Source: Eutreptiella sp. 'Long Island Sound 2002' (Eukaryota; Euglenozoa; Euglenophyceae; Eutreptiales; Eutreptiaceae). Taken from it: 64,000 nt of DNA. Numbering within the stretch: position 1 is the first letter of the stretch; every line of letters starts with the position of its first letter. This document shows positions 11,077-19,193 of the stretch, piece after piece. The stretch is from positions 82,050,562 to 82,114,561 of the forward strand of contig OZ038379.1 in NCBI GenBank assembly GCA_964036045.1, written 5' to 3'. A program made the position numbers and the translations under genes. The notes under the pieces were generated by a model that saw nothing but the letters and a program-made list of their open reading frames with translations, was not told the DNA's origin and did not search any database.

Positions 11077-12132
11077 GTGAATATGTCAGTTGACGATTTT
11101 GCCGTCTTCGCGAAGGGAACAATTTGTTCCCAGTTCATTGATAGCGTTCCCATGCTGGAGATAGCCAGGGCTGCCTCGCAGGTGGAGATGAAGCTGTCGG
11201 TGCTGCTGGAACGCAGGTCAGAGTGGGAGGCTAGTTTCGTCGCCAGGTACGGAATAGAGTTGGGGGAGGTGGGGCTGGTGAAGATGATCGCCTCGTATTG
11301 CGTCATGGCCCAGTGCGACCTGGATGTGGCGTCGCTGGGCTTTGTCAGGGTGGAGGTACCGCCCCAGCAGCCGCAGACGGTGTCGCCAGAGCTTCAGGAG
11401 CTCAAGCAGTTGGTTCAAGGACAGGCCCTTGTGATGGAGGGCCTGCGCAAGCAGTTGGAGGCGGTCAGTGCCAAGGCCGAGGCGGAGTCCAAGAGGAAAA
11501 TGGCGAAGGTCCCGCCGCTGTGTAAAGCGGAAATCGTGAAGGTGAGGGAGTTGGATTCTAAGCCCCAGTGGATCTTCGCCAGCCTTCTCGCGCTGTCCAC
11601 CTTGTTGTGGCGCAGGGAGGTGCCCCAACACGAATACGTCTCCAAGTACAAGGACAAGGAAAAGTTCACGGACGCCATCCTGGACGAGCTGGCGCCGGTG
11701 GTGGACGCGGACTCCGCGGACACGGAAGTGTGGCAGCTGGAGTCCATGGATGATGACGAACTTACGCGCCTTCGGAGTTTTGTCCAGGCGGTCTGGACGT
11801 TCACGGTGACTAGCTTGTCGGCATACAGGGGCAAGAAGGGCTTGGACCCCGGACAGGTCGGCGAGGGGTCGGACGCGGCCGAGGATGCGTCCGATGTGCC
11901 TGTGCTGTCCGCTGGTTGTACGGGAGCGGCGGAGGAGGAGGTGGTGGGGCGGCGGCTGCAAGCCATGAAGGGTAAGTTCCGCGTTGAGGGGGGCCGCCGC
12001 CTGTACACCGCCAAGCCGGGTGCCGAGCCGATGGACGTCACCAATGCCCCGGTGACAGCGTGTCGGGCATGCAAGAACGCTGGGAGGGGAGTGAAACGGC
12101 ATTGGTTTCACGAGTGCCCCGGCTTTGACTGA
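11077..12132 (+). CDS. Gag-like protein of the YR retrotransposon
   Basis: This 351-residue ORF starts 56 bp after repeat A1. Residues about 104-145 (LQELKQLV...LRKQLEAVSAKAEAE) are a strong coiled-coil candidate. The C terminus has a zinc-knuckle-like motif CX2CX9HX4C at Cys329, Cys332, His342 and Cys347; the usual Gag knuckle is CX2CX4HX4C, so the spacing is stretched. By analogy it would bind element RNA and assemble the particle in which reverse transcription occurs. It ends with a TGA followed by TGG. The same frame stays open beyond that single stop into the recombinase, so readthrough to a Gag-YR fusion is conceivable. The role is inferred from position and motif; no sequence similarity search was possible. 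Confidence 0.75.
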   Translation: MNMSVDDFAVFAKGTICSQFIDSVPMLEIARAASQVEMKLSVLLERRSEWEASFVARYGIELGEVGLVKMIASYCVMAQCDLDVASLGFVRVEVPPQQPQTVSPELQELKQLVQGQALVMEGLRKQLEAVSAKAEAESKRKMAKVPPLCKAEIVKVRELDSKPQWIFASLLALSTLLWRREVPQHEYVSKYKDKEKFTDAILDELAPVVDADSADTEVWQLESMDDDELTRLRSFVQAVWTFTVTSLSAYRGKKGLDPGQVGEGSDAAEDASDVPVLSAGCTGAAEEEVVGRRLQAMKGKFRVEGGRRLYTAKPGAEPMDVTNAPVTACRACKNAGRGVKRHWFHECPGFD

Positions 12133-12180
12133 TGGGGAGGCTGCCCCATCCGGCCCATCCCTCCCGAGCCCCGGGAGGCC

Positions 12181-13617
12181 TTGGTGGTTCTCGGACCGCC
12201 GGACTTCCGGGATGGCGAGGACGTGGTCTGGCGCCTGGTGTGGGCAGCGTGGAGACGGATATGGAAGGAGGATGAGATCACCTCCGTGGACGCCCTGCAG
12301 GCATCCTCCTGGGCAAAAAGCACCATGGGTACGTATTGTACCCACTTCCGCAAGATGGCCCTCTGGGTGGGCTACACGCCCACATCCGAGCTTGAACGAG
12401 CGGCGTGCCGCTACATTTTCCAGTTATGGGGACTGGGGTACTCGGGAAGCTCCCTCAAGGTCGCAGTGTCGGCGTTCCGGGCGCTGGAGGACATGGGATG
12501 GCTGCCCGCGTTCGTCAGTCGCCGGGTCTGGCGCTGTGCCAAGTGGGCGCCCACGGAGCCGGCCCTACGGCCCTACGCAGGTTTGGACGACCTCCGCAAC
12601 TTCGCGCTGGCTTGCACGGAGCGACCGCAGTGGACCGTCTATGGGATGGCAGTCCTGGCGTTCACCTGCCTTCTGCGGGTGGGTGAGGCCGCGCCCCTCC
12701 GTCGGGGGGGATCCCGGTGTCGGGGATTGGCGTTCCGCACGGTCAAGGTGGCGCCGCGCATCGTGCGCAGGCGACTCGGGAAGTATGCCCAAGAGTGGCT
12801 GGGCTGGCTCGATGCCACGGGGGCCACGTCTGCTGTCGTCGGAGCGCAATTCTGTCCGCAGGGACCAGCTTTCATGCAGTCGGTCATGGCTACCGCGTTG
12901 GGGGGCAGCGACAACCCCCACGCCAGGTGGCACGCATGGAGGCGAGGGGGCTCCGCGGCCCTGCGATGGTTGGGGCTGCCCATCAAGTGGCTGGCTTGGT
13001 GGGGGCGGTGGCTTTCGGAGACGGTGGCAGTCCACTACGCCGACGCGCCCGACGACTTCGTCGTCACGACCGAGGCTGTCCTCCCCTGGCCCCCTGACAA
13101 CCATGCAGGAGAGTTCGTTTGGCGCGCCGTGTCCCTCCGGGACGTTTTCCCGAAGGAGCTCCTGGAGCTCTGTGCCCCTGATGCCGATGAGCCCCCACAA
13201 TGGGGGGGTGACGGGGATGGGTCGGCAGGAGGTCGGGGTGGATCGTGCCCTGGGGAGTCCGCGAGTCCTGCCGCTGCAGAAGCTGCTGGGAGGGAGGACC
13301 GGGCTGGCGCACGTGACCCGGGGGCCCCTCCGGCCCTTACGGCTGTCGAGGGGTCCTCAGGACGCGGGCGCCGGCCGCGGGGGGACGGGGGGGGGGGAGT
13401 CATTGATGTGGATGCAGACCCCCCACCTGCCTCCGCAGCAGGCTCCTCCATCAGGCGGCTGCGCATCGCGGCCCGCAGGACGGGTGAGGTCGCGTCCGTC
13501 TTGGGCAAGCGGAAGGCCGCGGGCCCGGCCAGGATTGTGGGTGCGGCTGCCCGAACGGCAATTTCCCGTCGCGTCGGAGCTGGGTCAGTGGGTGCGGGAG
13601 CGCCTTCGGACCGGTGA
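12181..13617 (+). CDS. Tyrosine recombinase (integrase) of the retrotransposon
   Basis: A 478-residue ORF in the Gag frame. Residues about 40-110 (WAKSTMGTYCTHFRKMALWV...) fit the SAM-like core-binding domain. The catalytic domain shows box I LLRVGEAAPL with Arg at about 165, then HAWRRGGSAAL with His251 and Arg254, a WWGRWLSE segment, and the nucleophile Tyr286 in HYADAP: the full R-H-x-x-R-Y set. The enzyme would insert a circular double-stranded cDNA without a target duplication, which agrees with the flanks. After about residue 340 the protein is Gly/Ala/Arg/Pro-rich and probably disordered. The AUG used here may not be the real start if Gag readthrough occurs. YR lies before RT, as I recall for trypanosomatid VIPER, rather than after it. 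Confidence 0.85.
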   Translation: MVVLGPPDFRDGEDVVWRLVWAAWRRIWKEDEITSVDALQASSWAKSTMGTYCTHFRKMALWVGYTPTSELERAACRYIFQLWGLGYSGSSLKVAVSAFRALEDMGWLPAFVSRRVWRCAKWAPTEPALRPYAGLDDLRNFALACTERPQWTVYGMAVLAFTCLLRVGEAAPLRRGGSRCRGLAFRTVKVAPRIVRRRLGKYAQEWLGWLDATGATSAVVGAQFCPQGPAFMQSVMATALGGSDNPHARWHAWRRGGSAALRWLGLPIKWLAWWGRWLSETVAVHYADAPDDFVVTTEAVLPWPPDNHAGEFVWRAVSLRDVFPKELLELCAPDADEPPQWGGDGDGSAGGRGGSCPGESASPAAAEAAGREDRAGARDPGAPPALTAVEGSSGRGRRPRGDGGGGVIDVDADPPPASAAGSSIRRLRIAARRTGEVASVLGKRKAAGPARIVGAAARTAISRRVGAGSVGAGAPSDR

Positions 13618-13618
13618 G

Positions 13619-15721
13619 TGGGACGCCTGGTTGTGCTCCCTGCGGGCTTGTCTGCCCCGCGCACCGCCTGGTTTACTGGAGCGTCGCCTGTTGCAGTTTC
13701 TGGAGTGGGGCAGGGAAGCTGCCCGTGATCTCAGACAGCCGGAGTTTCTGCGAGTCTTGGCTGTGGCTTTGTCCTCATTTAGCCCTGAGGTTTGGGAGTC
13801 GCTCTTGCATGATTCGACGTCGCCCAAATTGCTTATGCAGCGTATCAGGGAGGAGGTATTGGCGCGGGGTTTGGGGCCGGTGGGGCGTGTGGATATCCCC
13901 CGCGAGGTCTGGGATAGTTGTGTGCCGGACGGCTTCGCAGAATTGGTAGGCAGGCAGTTTTCTGGGATAATTCCCCCGTCGGATGAGGCGGTGGTCATGA
14001 TGAGGGCGTTGCGGGACCAGGGTTTGCTTTTCCCCCTGCCGCCGGGGTCACCTGGGCCCAATGGGGGTGTTTTTGCGATACCCAAGACGGAGGAGAAGTG
14101 CAGTTTGATTGTCAATCTGGTGCCCCTTAATGAGGAGATGCGGTCTCGGCCGGAGAAGTTCTCCCTCCCCTCTGTGGAGGTGTTGGCCCTTTTGGCGCAG
14201 GTGGCACAACAAGGGTCCTCCTTTTTCCTCCCCTCTTTTTATGCCCGAGCGCGTTGCATGAGGCCGGTGTGGGATATTCTGTCCCTGCCGGGGGGGGGGG
14301 GGGAAGAGCTGTGCATGTGCCACATCGACCTGAGTAATTGCTTTTGGTCACTTCAGCTGCCGCGCGAGTTCTGGGGTGCCTTTCGCGTCTCGGATGGAGA
14401 GGGGGGGGTGTTGGCTTTCCGGTGCTTGCCCTTTGGGTGGAAGTACAGCCCCCTCCTGTGCCAGCGAGTGTTAGAGGGTCTGGTGGCCGGCGCGGGGCTG
14501 TTAGGGGTGCTGGTTTTAATTTACTTGGATGATGTCCTGGTTGTGGGGCGCGGACGCGCGCGTGTGCGAGAGCAGTGCCAGCGAGTGTTAGAGGGTCTGG
14601 TGGCCGGCGCGGGGCTGTTAGGGGTGCTGGTTTTAATTTACTTGGATGATGTCCTGGTTGTGGGGCGCGGACGCGCGCGTGTGCGAGAGCAGACGGCAAG
14701 GGCGGCGGAGGCGTTGCGCCGTGCAGGTGCTGTAGTCAGCCCAAAGAGTACGTTGGAGCCTGTGCAGCGGCTGGTGTGGCTGGGGAAGGATATTGATTTG
14801 CAGGGGGGGGAGGTGCGGACTGCTGGCAACGCGTGGGAAGCTCTGTTTGCGCATTGGTTGAGGTTGTCTGTGGGACCCTGTAGGGTAAAACGGCTGCAGC
14901 AGTTCTTGGGGCGGGCACAGTGGATATGTCGCCCGGGTTCTGGGCACAGTCCGCACCTGTCTGGTGTGTGGGCTCATGTGCTCTGGGCGCCCCCCCGGCT
15001 GCCGTTTACCCCAGTGCGTTTGCTTAAGTCTATGTGCGTGGCGTGCGTGCTTGCCAGGAGGCAATGGTCAGTGGTGTCCCTCCCCAGGGTGGTGAAGCGA
15101 TCGCCGTTGGTTGTTTACGTCGACGCGGCGCTGGACGCGGGTGAATACCGGCTGGGCCTGTTTTCGATGGATGTGGGTTCTCGATCGGTTGTGCCCGCGG
15201 AGCAGCCGCCCAACCAGCAGTGTGCGGAGGCTGCCGCGCTGCTCTGGGGCTTGAAGCTCATCCTCAATGTAGGCGTTCGGGAGGCCCATTTGTTTGGGGA
15301 TAATGCGGCGGCGCTAGTGCAGTTCCTACGGTGTAAAGCCAAGGTGGGGCGTAAATTCCAGCAGTCCATTCTGAAGCGTTTCCGCTACCTGTGGGCGTCG
15401 TGCCCAGGCTTCACGGTATATATGCACTGGGTGCGTGGTTCACATAATCCCGCTGATCCTATCAGTAGGTTGAGTGACAACTTCAATGGAGATCTGGGTT
15501 TGGCGCGCGAGGTGGCGGCGCGCAGGGTTGGGGATCTCTGGGCCTTTCCCGATAGGCGCACGGTTTTTTTGTGGACCCTGGGGGTGCCAATGGGGCCCTT
15601 TGTTCTGCCGCATTCGTGGAGAGCGGGCCTGTGGTCCCCGGGGGGTGGTGAAGGGGGGGCGGAGTTCCACGAAGTTTTTTTGCAGTACCGCTTGGAGGAG
15701 TCGGTGGGTGCAATGACTTGA
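13619..15721 (+). CDS. Reverse transcriptase-RNase H of the retrotransposon (duplicated active-site segment)
   Basis: The frame lies +1 relative to the recombinase and is open from 12125, but recognisable protein begins near 13620, just after the YR stop. RT motifs: FAIPKTEEK...LIVNLVPLNEEM (14065-14135); motif A HIDLSNCFW (about 14320); FRCLPFGWKYSP (about 14420); catalytic YLDD at 14522-14533. A perfect 117-bp tandem duplication (39 codons) then repeats this segment with a second YLDD at 14639-14650. RNase H follows: VYVDAALDAG (about 15112), CAEAAALLWGLK, FGDNAAAL (about 15295) and HNPADPISR (about 15445), supplying the acidic residues. No good AUG marks the start; +1 frameshifting or reinitiation is likely. 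The duplication probably disables RT unless it is an assembly error. A G14 run (14290-14303) lies in the coding sequence. Confidence 0.85.
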   Translation, partial: WDAWLCSLRACLPRAPPGLLERRLLQFLEWGREAARDLRQPEFLRVLAVALSSFSPEVWESLLHDSTSPKLLMQRIREEVLARGLGPVGRVDIPREVWDSCVPDGFAELVGRQFSGIIPPSDEAVVMMRALRDQGLLFPLPPGSPGPNGGVFAIPKTEEKCSLIVNLVPLNEEMRSRPEKFSLPSVEVLALLAQVAQQGSSFFLPSFYARARCMRPVWDILSLPGGGGEELCMCHIDLSNCFWSLQLPREFWGAFRVSDGEGGVLAFRCLPFGWKYSPLLCQRVLEGLVAGAGLLGVLVLIYLDDVLVVGRGRARVREQCQRVLEGLVAGAGLLGVLVLIYLDDVLVVGRGRARVREQTARAAEALRRAGAVVSPKSTLEPVQRLVWLGKDIDLQGGEVRTAGNAWEALFAHWLRLSVGPCRVKRLQQFLGRAQWICRPGSGHSPHLSGVWAHVLWAPPRLPFTPVRLLKSMCVACVLARRQWSVVSLPRVVKRSPLVVYVDAALDAGEYRLGLFSMDVGSRSVVPAEQPPNQQCAEAAALLWGLKLILNVGVREAHLFGDNAAALVQFLRCKAKVGRKFQQSILKRFRYLWASCPGFTVYMHWVRGSHNPADPISRLSDNFNGDLGLAREVAARRVGDLWAFPDRRTVFLWTLGVPMGPFVLPHSWRAGLWSPGGGEGGAEFHEVFLQYRLEESVGAMT
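14458..14691 (+). repeat. Perfect 117-bp tandem duplication inside RT
   Basis: 14458-14574 and 14575-14691 appear identical. The unit codes for CQRVLEGL through the YLDD motif to RVREQ, and 117 is divisible by 3, so the frame is kept. It duplicates the catalytic Asp-Asp hairpin. Confidence 0.9.
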
Positions 15722-15762
15722 GGTCGTGTAGTGCCGTCGCCTGCTTGTAGCACTCGTTTCTC

Positions 15763-16293
15763 TTGGTGCATGTGATCATGACCCGGCGCCGCCGTAACCG
15801 CCGTGCGCGTAGCGGCGGGCGGAAGCGGGGCAAGAGCCGCTCGCGCAAGCGGTCGGAGGAGGCCGTTCAGCGGCGCGCGGCGCGGCGCCGCGCCGCGCTG
15901 CGGGAGAAGTTGGGAGCCTTGGTGGGCCGCAGGGCCTGTCACCGGGTGCTCCTCCGGAATGGGGTGCGGCTGTACGTCGCGTATGGCGTGCCAGAAGATC
16001 CCAAGGAGAGGGACGACTTCCTGGGTGCCGCGGCCATGGACATCGCCAAGCGGGTTCGGGGGCAGGCGACGCGGCGCACCACCGCGGTTGGGGACCCCGG
16101 GGTGAAGCCAGGGGGCAGACACACTTGCGGGGGGATGTGGGATGTGGTGACGGGGTCGAGGGGAGGTCAGAGGGTGGTGGTGTCGCTGACGGACTGGAAC
16201 GGGGGTCGTCGTACCCCCGTCCCGTATCTATGGGTGCAGGGGTCTTATCCCTTGGTGGTGAGAATAGCTGGCCACTTCAGGCCGTTGGTGTAG
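15763..16293 (+). CDS. Extra basic ORF downstream of RT-RNase H, function unknown
   Basis: A 176-codon ORF, 42 bp after the RT stop and inside the element. Residues 7-50 are strongly basic (TRRRRNRRARSGGRKRG, RSRKRSEEAVQRRAARRR), like a nuclear-localisation or nucleic-acid-binding tail. From about residue 55 a more ordinary globular stretch follows (HRVLLRNGVRLYVAYGVPED, GMWDVVTGSRGGQRVVVSLTDW, PYLWVQGSYPLVVRIAGHF). I do not recognise a family. A second AUG at 15778 would drop five residues. Some DIRS elements carry a methyltransferase-like domain here, but I see no such motif. It could be a nucleocapsid-like or regulatory product, or a captured host sequence. Confidence 0.5.
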   Translation: MVHVIMTRRRRNRRARSGGRKRGKSRSRKRSEEAVQRRAARRRAALREKLGALVGRRACHRVLLRNGVRLYVAYGVPEDPKERDDFLGAAAMDIAKRVRGQATRRTTAVGDPGVKPGGRHTCGGMWDVVTGSRGGQRVVVSLTDWNGGRRTPVPYLWVQGSYPLVVRIAGHFRPLV

Positions 16294-17036
16294 TCTGTTT
16301 TTTGGGTGGTCAGCCGGTCTCCGAGGGGCTGGGGTGGTAGTGTGCGCTCACCCTTTGCTTTGCGTTCTGTGTCAGGTCTCTGAGTGCCACCCTGGGATGG
16401 CCGGGCTGCTTTGCGCCCGGGCATTGCTCGCGCATTTGTGGGCGTTTTTTGGCTTCCATGGCTGCGCCAATGTTCTGGTTGTTGTGTGTGGCTCGTATTC
16501 TATCTGCGTTTTGGCAGGTCCAGTGTGCGCAGGCGGGAGCCCTCCGGGCGATTGTCTGTAGAGGCGGCCCTGCCCTGCGTGGATGTCGCGGGCTGATTTT
16601 GTGGTTATATGCCGGGCGTTGGTCCTTTGGCCTGCACCGCTGCCACTTTGTTGTGGGTCCGGGGTCCATGCTTTCTTAGGGTTGGAGCTGGGTTGGGCGC
16701 TGGCCCGCCATTTTGAGATCTGCTGCGGATCTCAGGGGTGCTGCCTGGGCTGACCGGGCAGCTCTGCGACAGGGCGGCAGTGCCTGACGGTCGCTGTACA
16801 TTTACCGCTTCCTCATTGGCGGCGGCAGGGGTCGTCCACGCTCTCTTGGGCTTGGTCTGCGGACGCCTGAAACCTGGCGGGTGGCGCCGGTGTGTGCGGG
16901 GCGCCTTTGGCGATTTATGTTTGGGGCGGCCGTATACTTCGAGGGTGTGGCGTGCGTTGCGCATGGGAGCCGCTGGGTCTCAGACCGGGGGGGGGGGGGG
17001 GGGGGGGGGTTATGCGGCAGTTTGGCATGAACGAGA
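16294..17036 (+). other. 3' non-coding part of the retrotransposon with a G23 tract
   Basis: GC- and T-rich sequence between the last ORF and repeat B1. Frames here overlap the repeats or shift around a run of 23 G (16987-17009) and show no domain. The G run could form quadruplex structure in the DNA or RNA plus strand. Confidence 0.5.
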
Positions 17037-17128
17037 CCCACGAGGAGGCGGCACACTGACGAGATGTGCCTCAGGAGACGTGCGTGTTTTGCCTCGTGTT
17101 TGCGTGTTTGCTTGTGGTTTTAGCAAAA
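17037..17128 (+). repeat. Split direct repeat B1
   Basis: 92 bp from CCCACGAGGAGGCGG to TTTTAGCAAAA, matching B2. It directly joins A2; the last two bases can be assigned to either repeat. In PAT/Ngaro models the B1-A2 junction templates completion of a circular cDNA. Confidence 0.88.
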
Positions 17129-17243
17129 TCTTAGCTCAGCCGTGCCTGAGCTTTGGTTTTGCTCGTCGGGTGGTGTGTGTGTGCGCATGCGTGTGTGCAG
17201 TGAGGCTCTGTACTTGTAGAGCATTTTTGCTTGTTGCCAGCAG
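17127..17243 (+). repeat. Split direct repeat A2
   Basis: Second copy of the 117-bp A repeat, matching A1. A 65-bp unique spacer (17244-17308) separates it from B2. Confidence 0.88.
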
Positions 17244-17308
17244 CCCACCCGTCCCACCCAATGACGCTATTTGCGACTTCTATTGCCCATACCGGGCTTT
17301 TGTGACTG

Positions 17309-17400
17309 CCCACGAGGAGGCGGCACACTGACGAGATGTGCCTCAGGAGACGTGCGTGTTTTGCCTCGTGTTTGCGTGTTTGCTTGTGGTTTTAGCAAAA
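17309..17400 (+). repeat. Split direct repeat B2
   Basis: Second copy of the 92-bp B repeat, ending GCAAAA at the right boundary of the retrotransposon. The palindrome array resumes at the next base. Confidence 0.88.
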
Positions 17401-18890
17401 CTTTATGGTTTAGTGTTGAATGACTATACTCATTTTCATTTTCTTAAGGGCTGGGCGAAATTTCTCCCAGCTCTCTGGTCTAATCACCTTTCATACACTC
17501 GTATCCCGCTTTTTTGCCGGTGTGGCCGAAATTTCGGCCAGTTTGTCCCATTTCTGCGCATATTAGCAATTGTTTTCCCATCCAAAACATCTGGCCGAAA
17601 TTTCTCCCAATTTGCAATTCTTGTTGTGCATAAATATTACACCGTACACTCCTATAAAGCTGCTTTCTTCTCACAGCGTTAATGTCCTCTGGTATTACTA
17701 TAACAGTCATGCTCGTATGGGGTGTGCCACGCATTGCCACTGTTTTGTGTGTACATTCTCTGTTTTGCATTTTGCTGGCCGAAATTTCGGCCAAAGTTGC
17801 CTTATGTGGACCCCTGATTCCAAATGACACACATTTCTGGCCGAAATTTCGGCCAGGTTCATAAAAATAGGAAATACACGTATATCTTTTGGGGGTAGTT
17901 TTGTTTGCTGTTCAACGAACCGTATCTTTGCTGCTCTTTTACTTGTGGTGCATAGGTGGGTTTTGTGGAAACCCTGGAACCAAGAAAAATGTGTTGGATG
18001 GGAAAACAATTGCTGATATGGGCAGAAACAGGAAATGCTGGCCGAAATCTCGGCCACACCGGCAAAAAAAGCTGAATATGAGTGTATGAATGGTGCTTAG
18101 ACCAGAGAGCTGGGAGAAATTTCGGCCAGCCCTTCAAAAAATGAAAATGAGTATAGTCATTCAACATTAAACCAAAAAGCTGGCCGAAATTTCGGCCAGA
18201 AACGTTAAAAGGTGTATATACACATGGATGTTTCCAATGGAACCAATGGAAAAGCTGGCCTCAATTTCGGCCAGCTTGCAAAAAACCTCAAAGGTATCCA
18301 TTTCTGTGACATTATTTCAAGTTTTGAAGGACCTGGCCAAAATTTCGGCCAGCTTGCGCCTGTCTGGTGAATAACACCATGTGTTTTGATGTTTTTGGAC
18401 CCGAATGGCAAAAAAGCCGAAGATGAGCGTATGAAAGCTGATGAGACCAAAGAGCTGGCAGAAATTTCGGCCAGCCTTTAAAAAATGAAAAGGAGTATAG
18501 TCTTTCAACGTTAAACCAAAAAGCTGGCCGAAATTTCGGCCAGAAGCGTTAAAAGGTGTATATACACATGCATGTTTCCAATGGAACCACTGGAAAAGCT
18601 GGCCTCAATTTCGGCCAGCTTCCAAAAAAGCTCAAAGGTATCCATTTCCGTGACGTTATTTCAAGTTTTGAAGGACCTGGCCGAAATTTCGGCCAGCTTG
18701 GGCCTGTCTGGTGAATAACACCATGTGTTTTGATTGTTTTGGCACAAACTGGCCGAAATTTCGGCCAGGTTCATAAAAAAAGGAAATACACGTATATGCT
18801 TTGGGGGTAGTTTTGTTTGTTTTTCAATGACCCATATTTTTGCTGTTCTTTTACTTGTGCTGTATACGTGGGTTTTGTGGTAACCCCCAA
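17401..18890 (-). repeat. Right palindrome array, about 15 copies, mostly inverted relative to the left array
   Basis: The first ~200 bp (17401-17620) continue the left array in the same orientation, as expected if the retrotransposon had split it. From about 17830 the same modules appear reverse-complemented: 17837-18260 matches the complement of about 9930-10337, and modules then repeat to about 18890. Palindromes lie near 17453, 17523, 17591, 17775, 17837, 18039, 18108, 18179, 18254, 18333, 18453, 18525, 18598, 18676 and 18749. The two arms could form a very large foldback structure. Confidence 0.8.
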
Positions 18891-19169
18891 CCAAGGGGTA
18901 AAAGTAATAATAGATAGACCCCCCCCCCCTACTAAAGGAATGCAATGGTCTAAATGTAAAATACCACCATATTTTTGTGATTTGGTATCTTTATTTCGAA
19001 AATTTGTGTGTAGCTAGAAATAGAAATAACGGCATATATTTCACATACATACCTTCATTTTGCCTATTGCCACCGGGGGGGGATAGATACCCCCAAAATA
19101 ACATCCCTTTTCACATACTTTTCTCCTCACTACAACATGGACTTCCGTGGGCCATAGCGCCAGGTGGGG
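18891..19169. other. Unique right end of the foldback element
   Basis: The palindrome modules stop near 18890, where sequence homologous to 10195-10210 breaks off. The remaining ~280 bp up to the right TIR are AT-rich with a C11 tract (about 18920) and a G9 tract (about 19076), including the near-inverted pair ATAGATAGACCCCC / GGGGGATAGATA. It may be a small secondary insertion or the original subterminal region. Confidence 0.4.
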
Positions 19170-19193
19170 GGCGGGCAACTTGTGACGCCTAAG
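19170..19193 (-). repeat. Right terminal inverted repeat of the foldback element
   Basis: Exact reverse complement of 9698-9721, followed by the second copy of the ATATG direct repeat at 19194-19198. Confidence 0.8.

Larger units (their letters stand above)
10904..17400 (+). mobile_element. Tyrosine-recombinase retrotransposon (DIRS/Ngaro/VIPER-like) with split direct repeats
   Basis: A 117-bp repeat A1 (10904-11020) recurs as A2 (17127-17243). A 92-bp repeat B1 (17037-17128) recurs as B2 (17309-17400). B1 abuts A2, giving A1-ORFs-B1-A2-B2, the split-direct-repeat layout of PAT/Ngaro-type YR retrotransposons. Both repeat pairs look identical, so the insertion is young. The flanks rejoin into one palindrome module (CGGCCA | CTTTATGGTTTAG compared with the intact CGGCCAGCTTTTTGGTTTAA at 9984), with no target duplication, as expected for YR-mediated integration. 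Coding order is Gag, YR, RT-RNase H, extra ORF. Ordinary DIRS and Ngaro elements carry YR last. Confidence 0.9.
9698..19193. mobile_element. Foldback DNA element with 24-bp TIRs, carrying a YR retrotransposon
   Basis: Perfect 24-bp inverted repeats begin CTTAGGCGTCACAAG at 9698 and end with its complement at 19193. They are flanked by the 5-bp direct repeat ATATG (9693-9697 and 19194-19198). Removing the element restores GGATGTAATATGTCTTGTGG, which matches uninterrupted copies of the surrounding repeat at about 8082 and 8842. This is direct evidence of insertion with target duplication. The interior is mostly a higher-order array of palindromes in inverted arms. No transposase is visible, so it is probably non-autonomous. 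Without the 6.5-kb retrotransposon it would be about 3.0 kb. The superfamily is unknown; a 5-bp duplication alone does not decide it. Confidence 0.8.

Noticed and set aside
11218-12345. 375-codon minus-strand frame opposite Gag
   Set aside because: It is the antisense shadow of a GC-rich gene, with His/Leu/Arg-biased composition and no motif.
12125-13617. First ~500 codons of the long frame that later codes for RT
   Set aside because: Composition is Arg/Ser/Pro-rich and it mirrors the recombinase gene in another frame. No domain is present before about 13620.
16738-17331. 197-codon frame at the 3' end of the YR element
   Set aside because: It crosses the G23 tract and the B1, A2 and B2 non-coding repeats.
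9902-18890. Palindromic repeats as a CRISPR-like array
   Set aside because: The sequence between palindromes is itself repeated in order, there are no cas genes, and the context is eukaryotic with TIRs and a target duplication.
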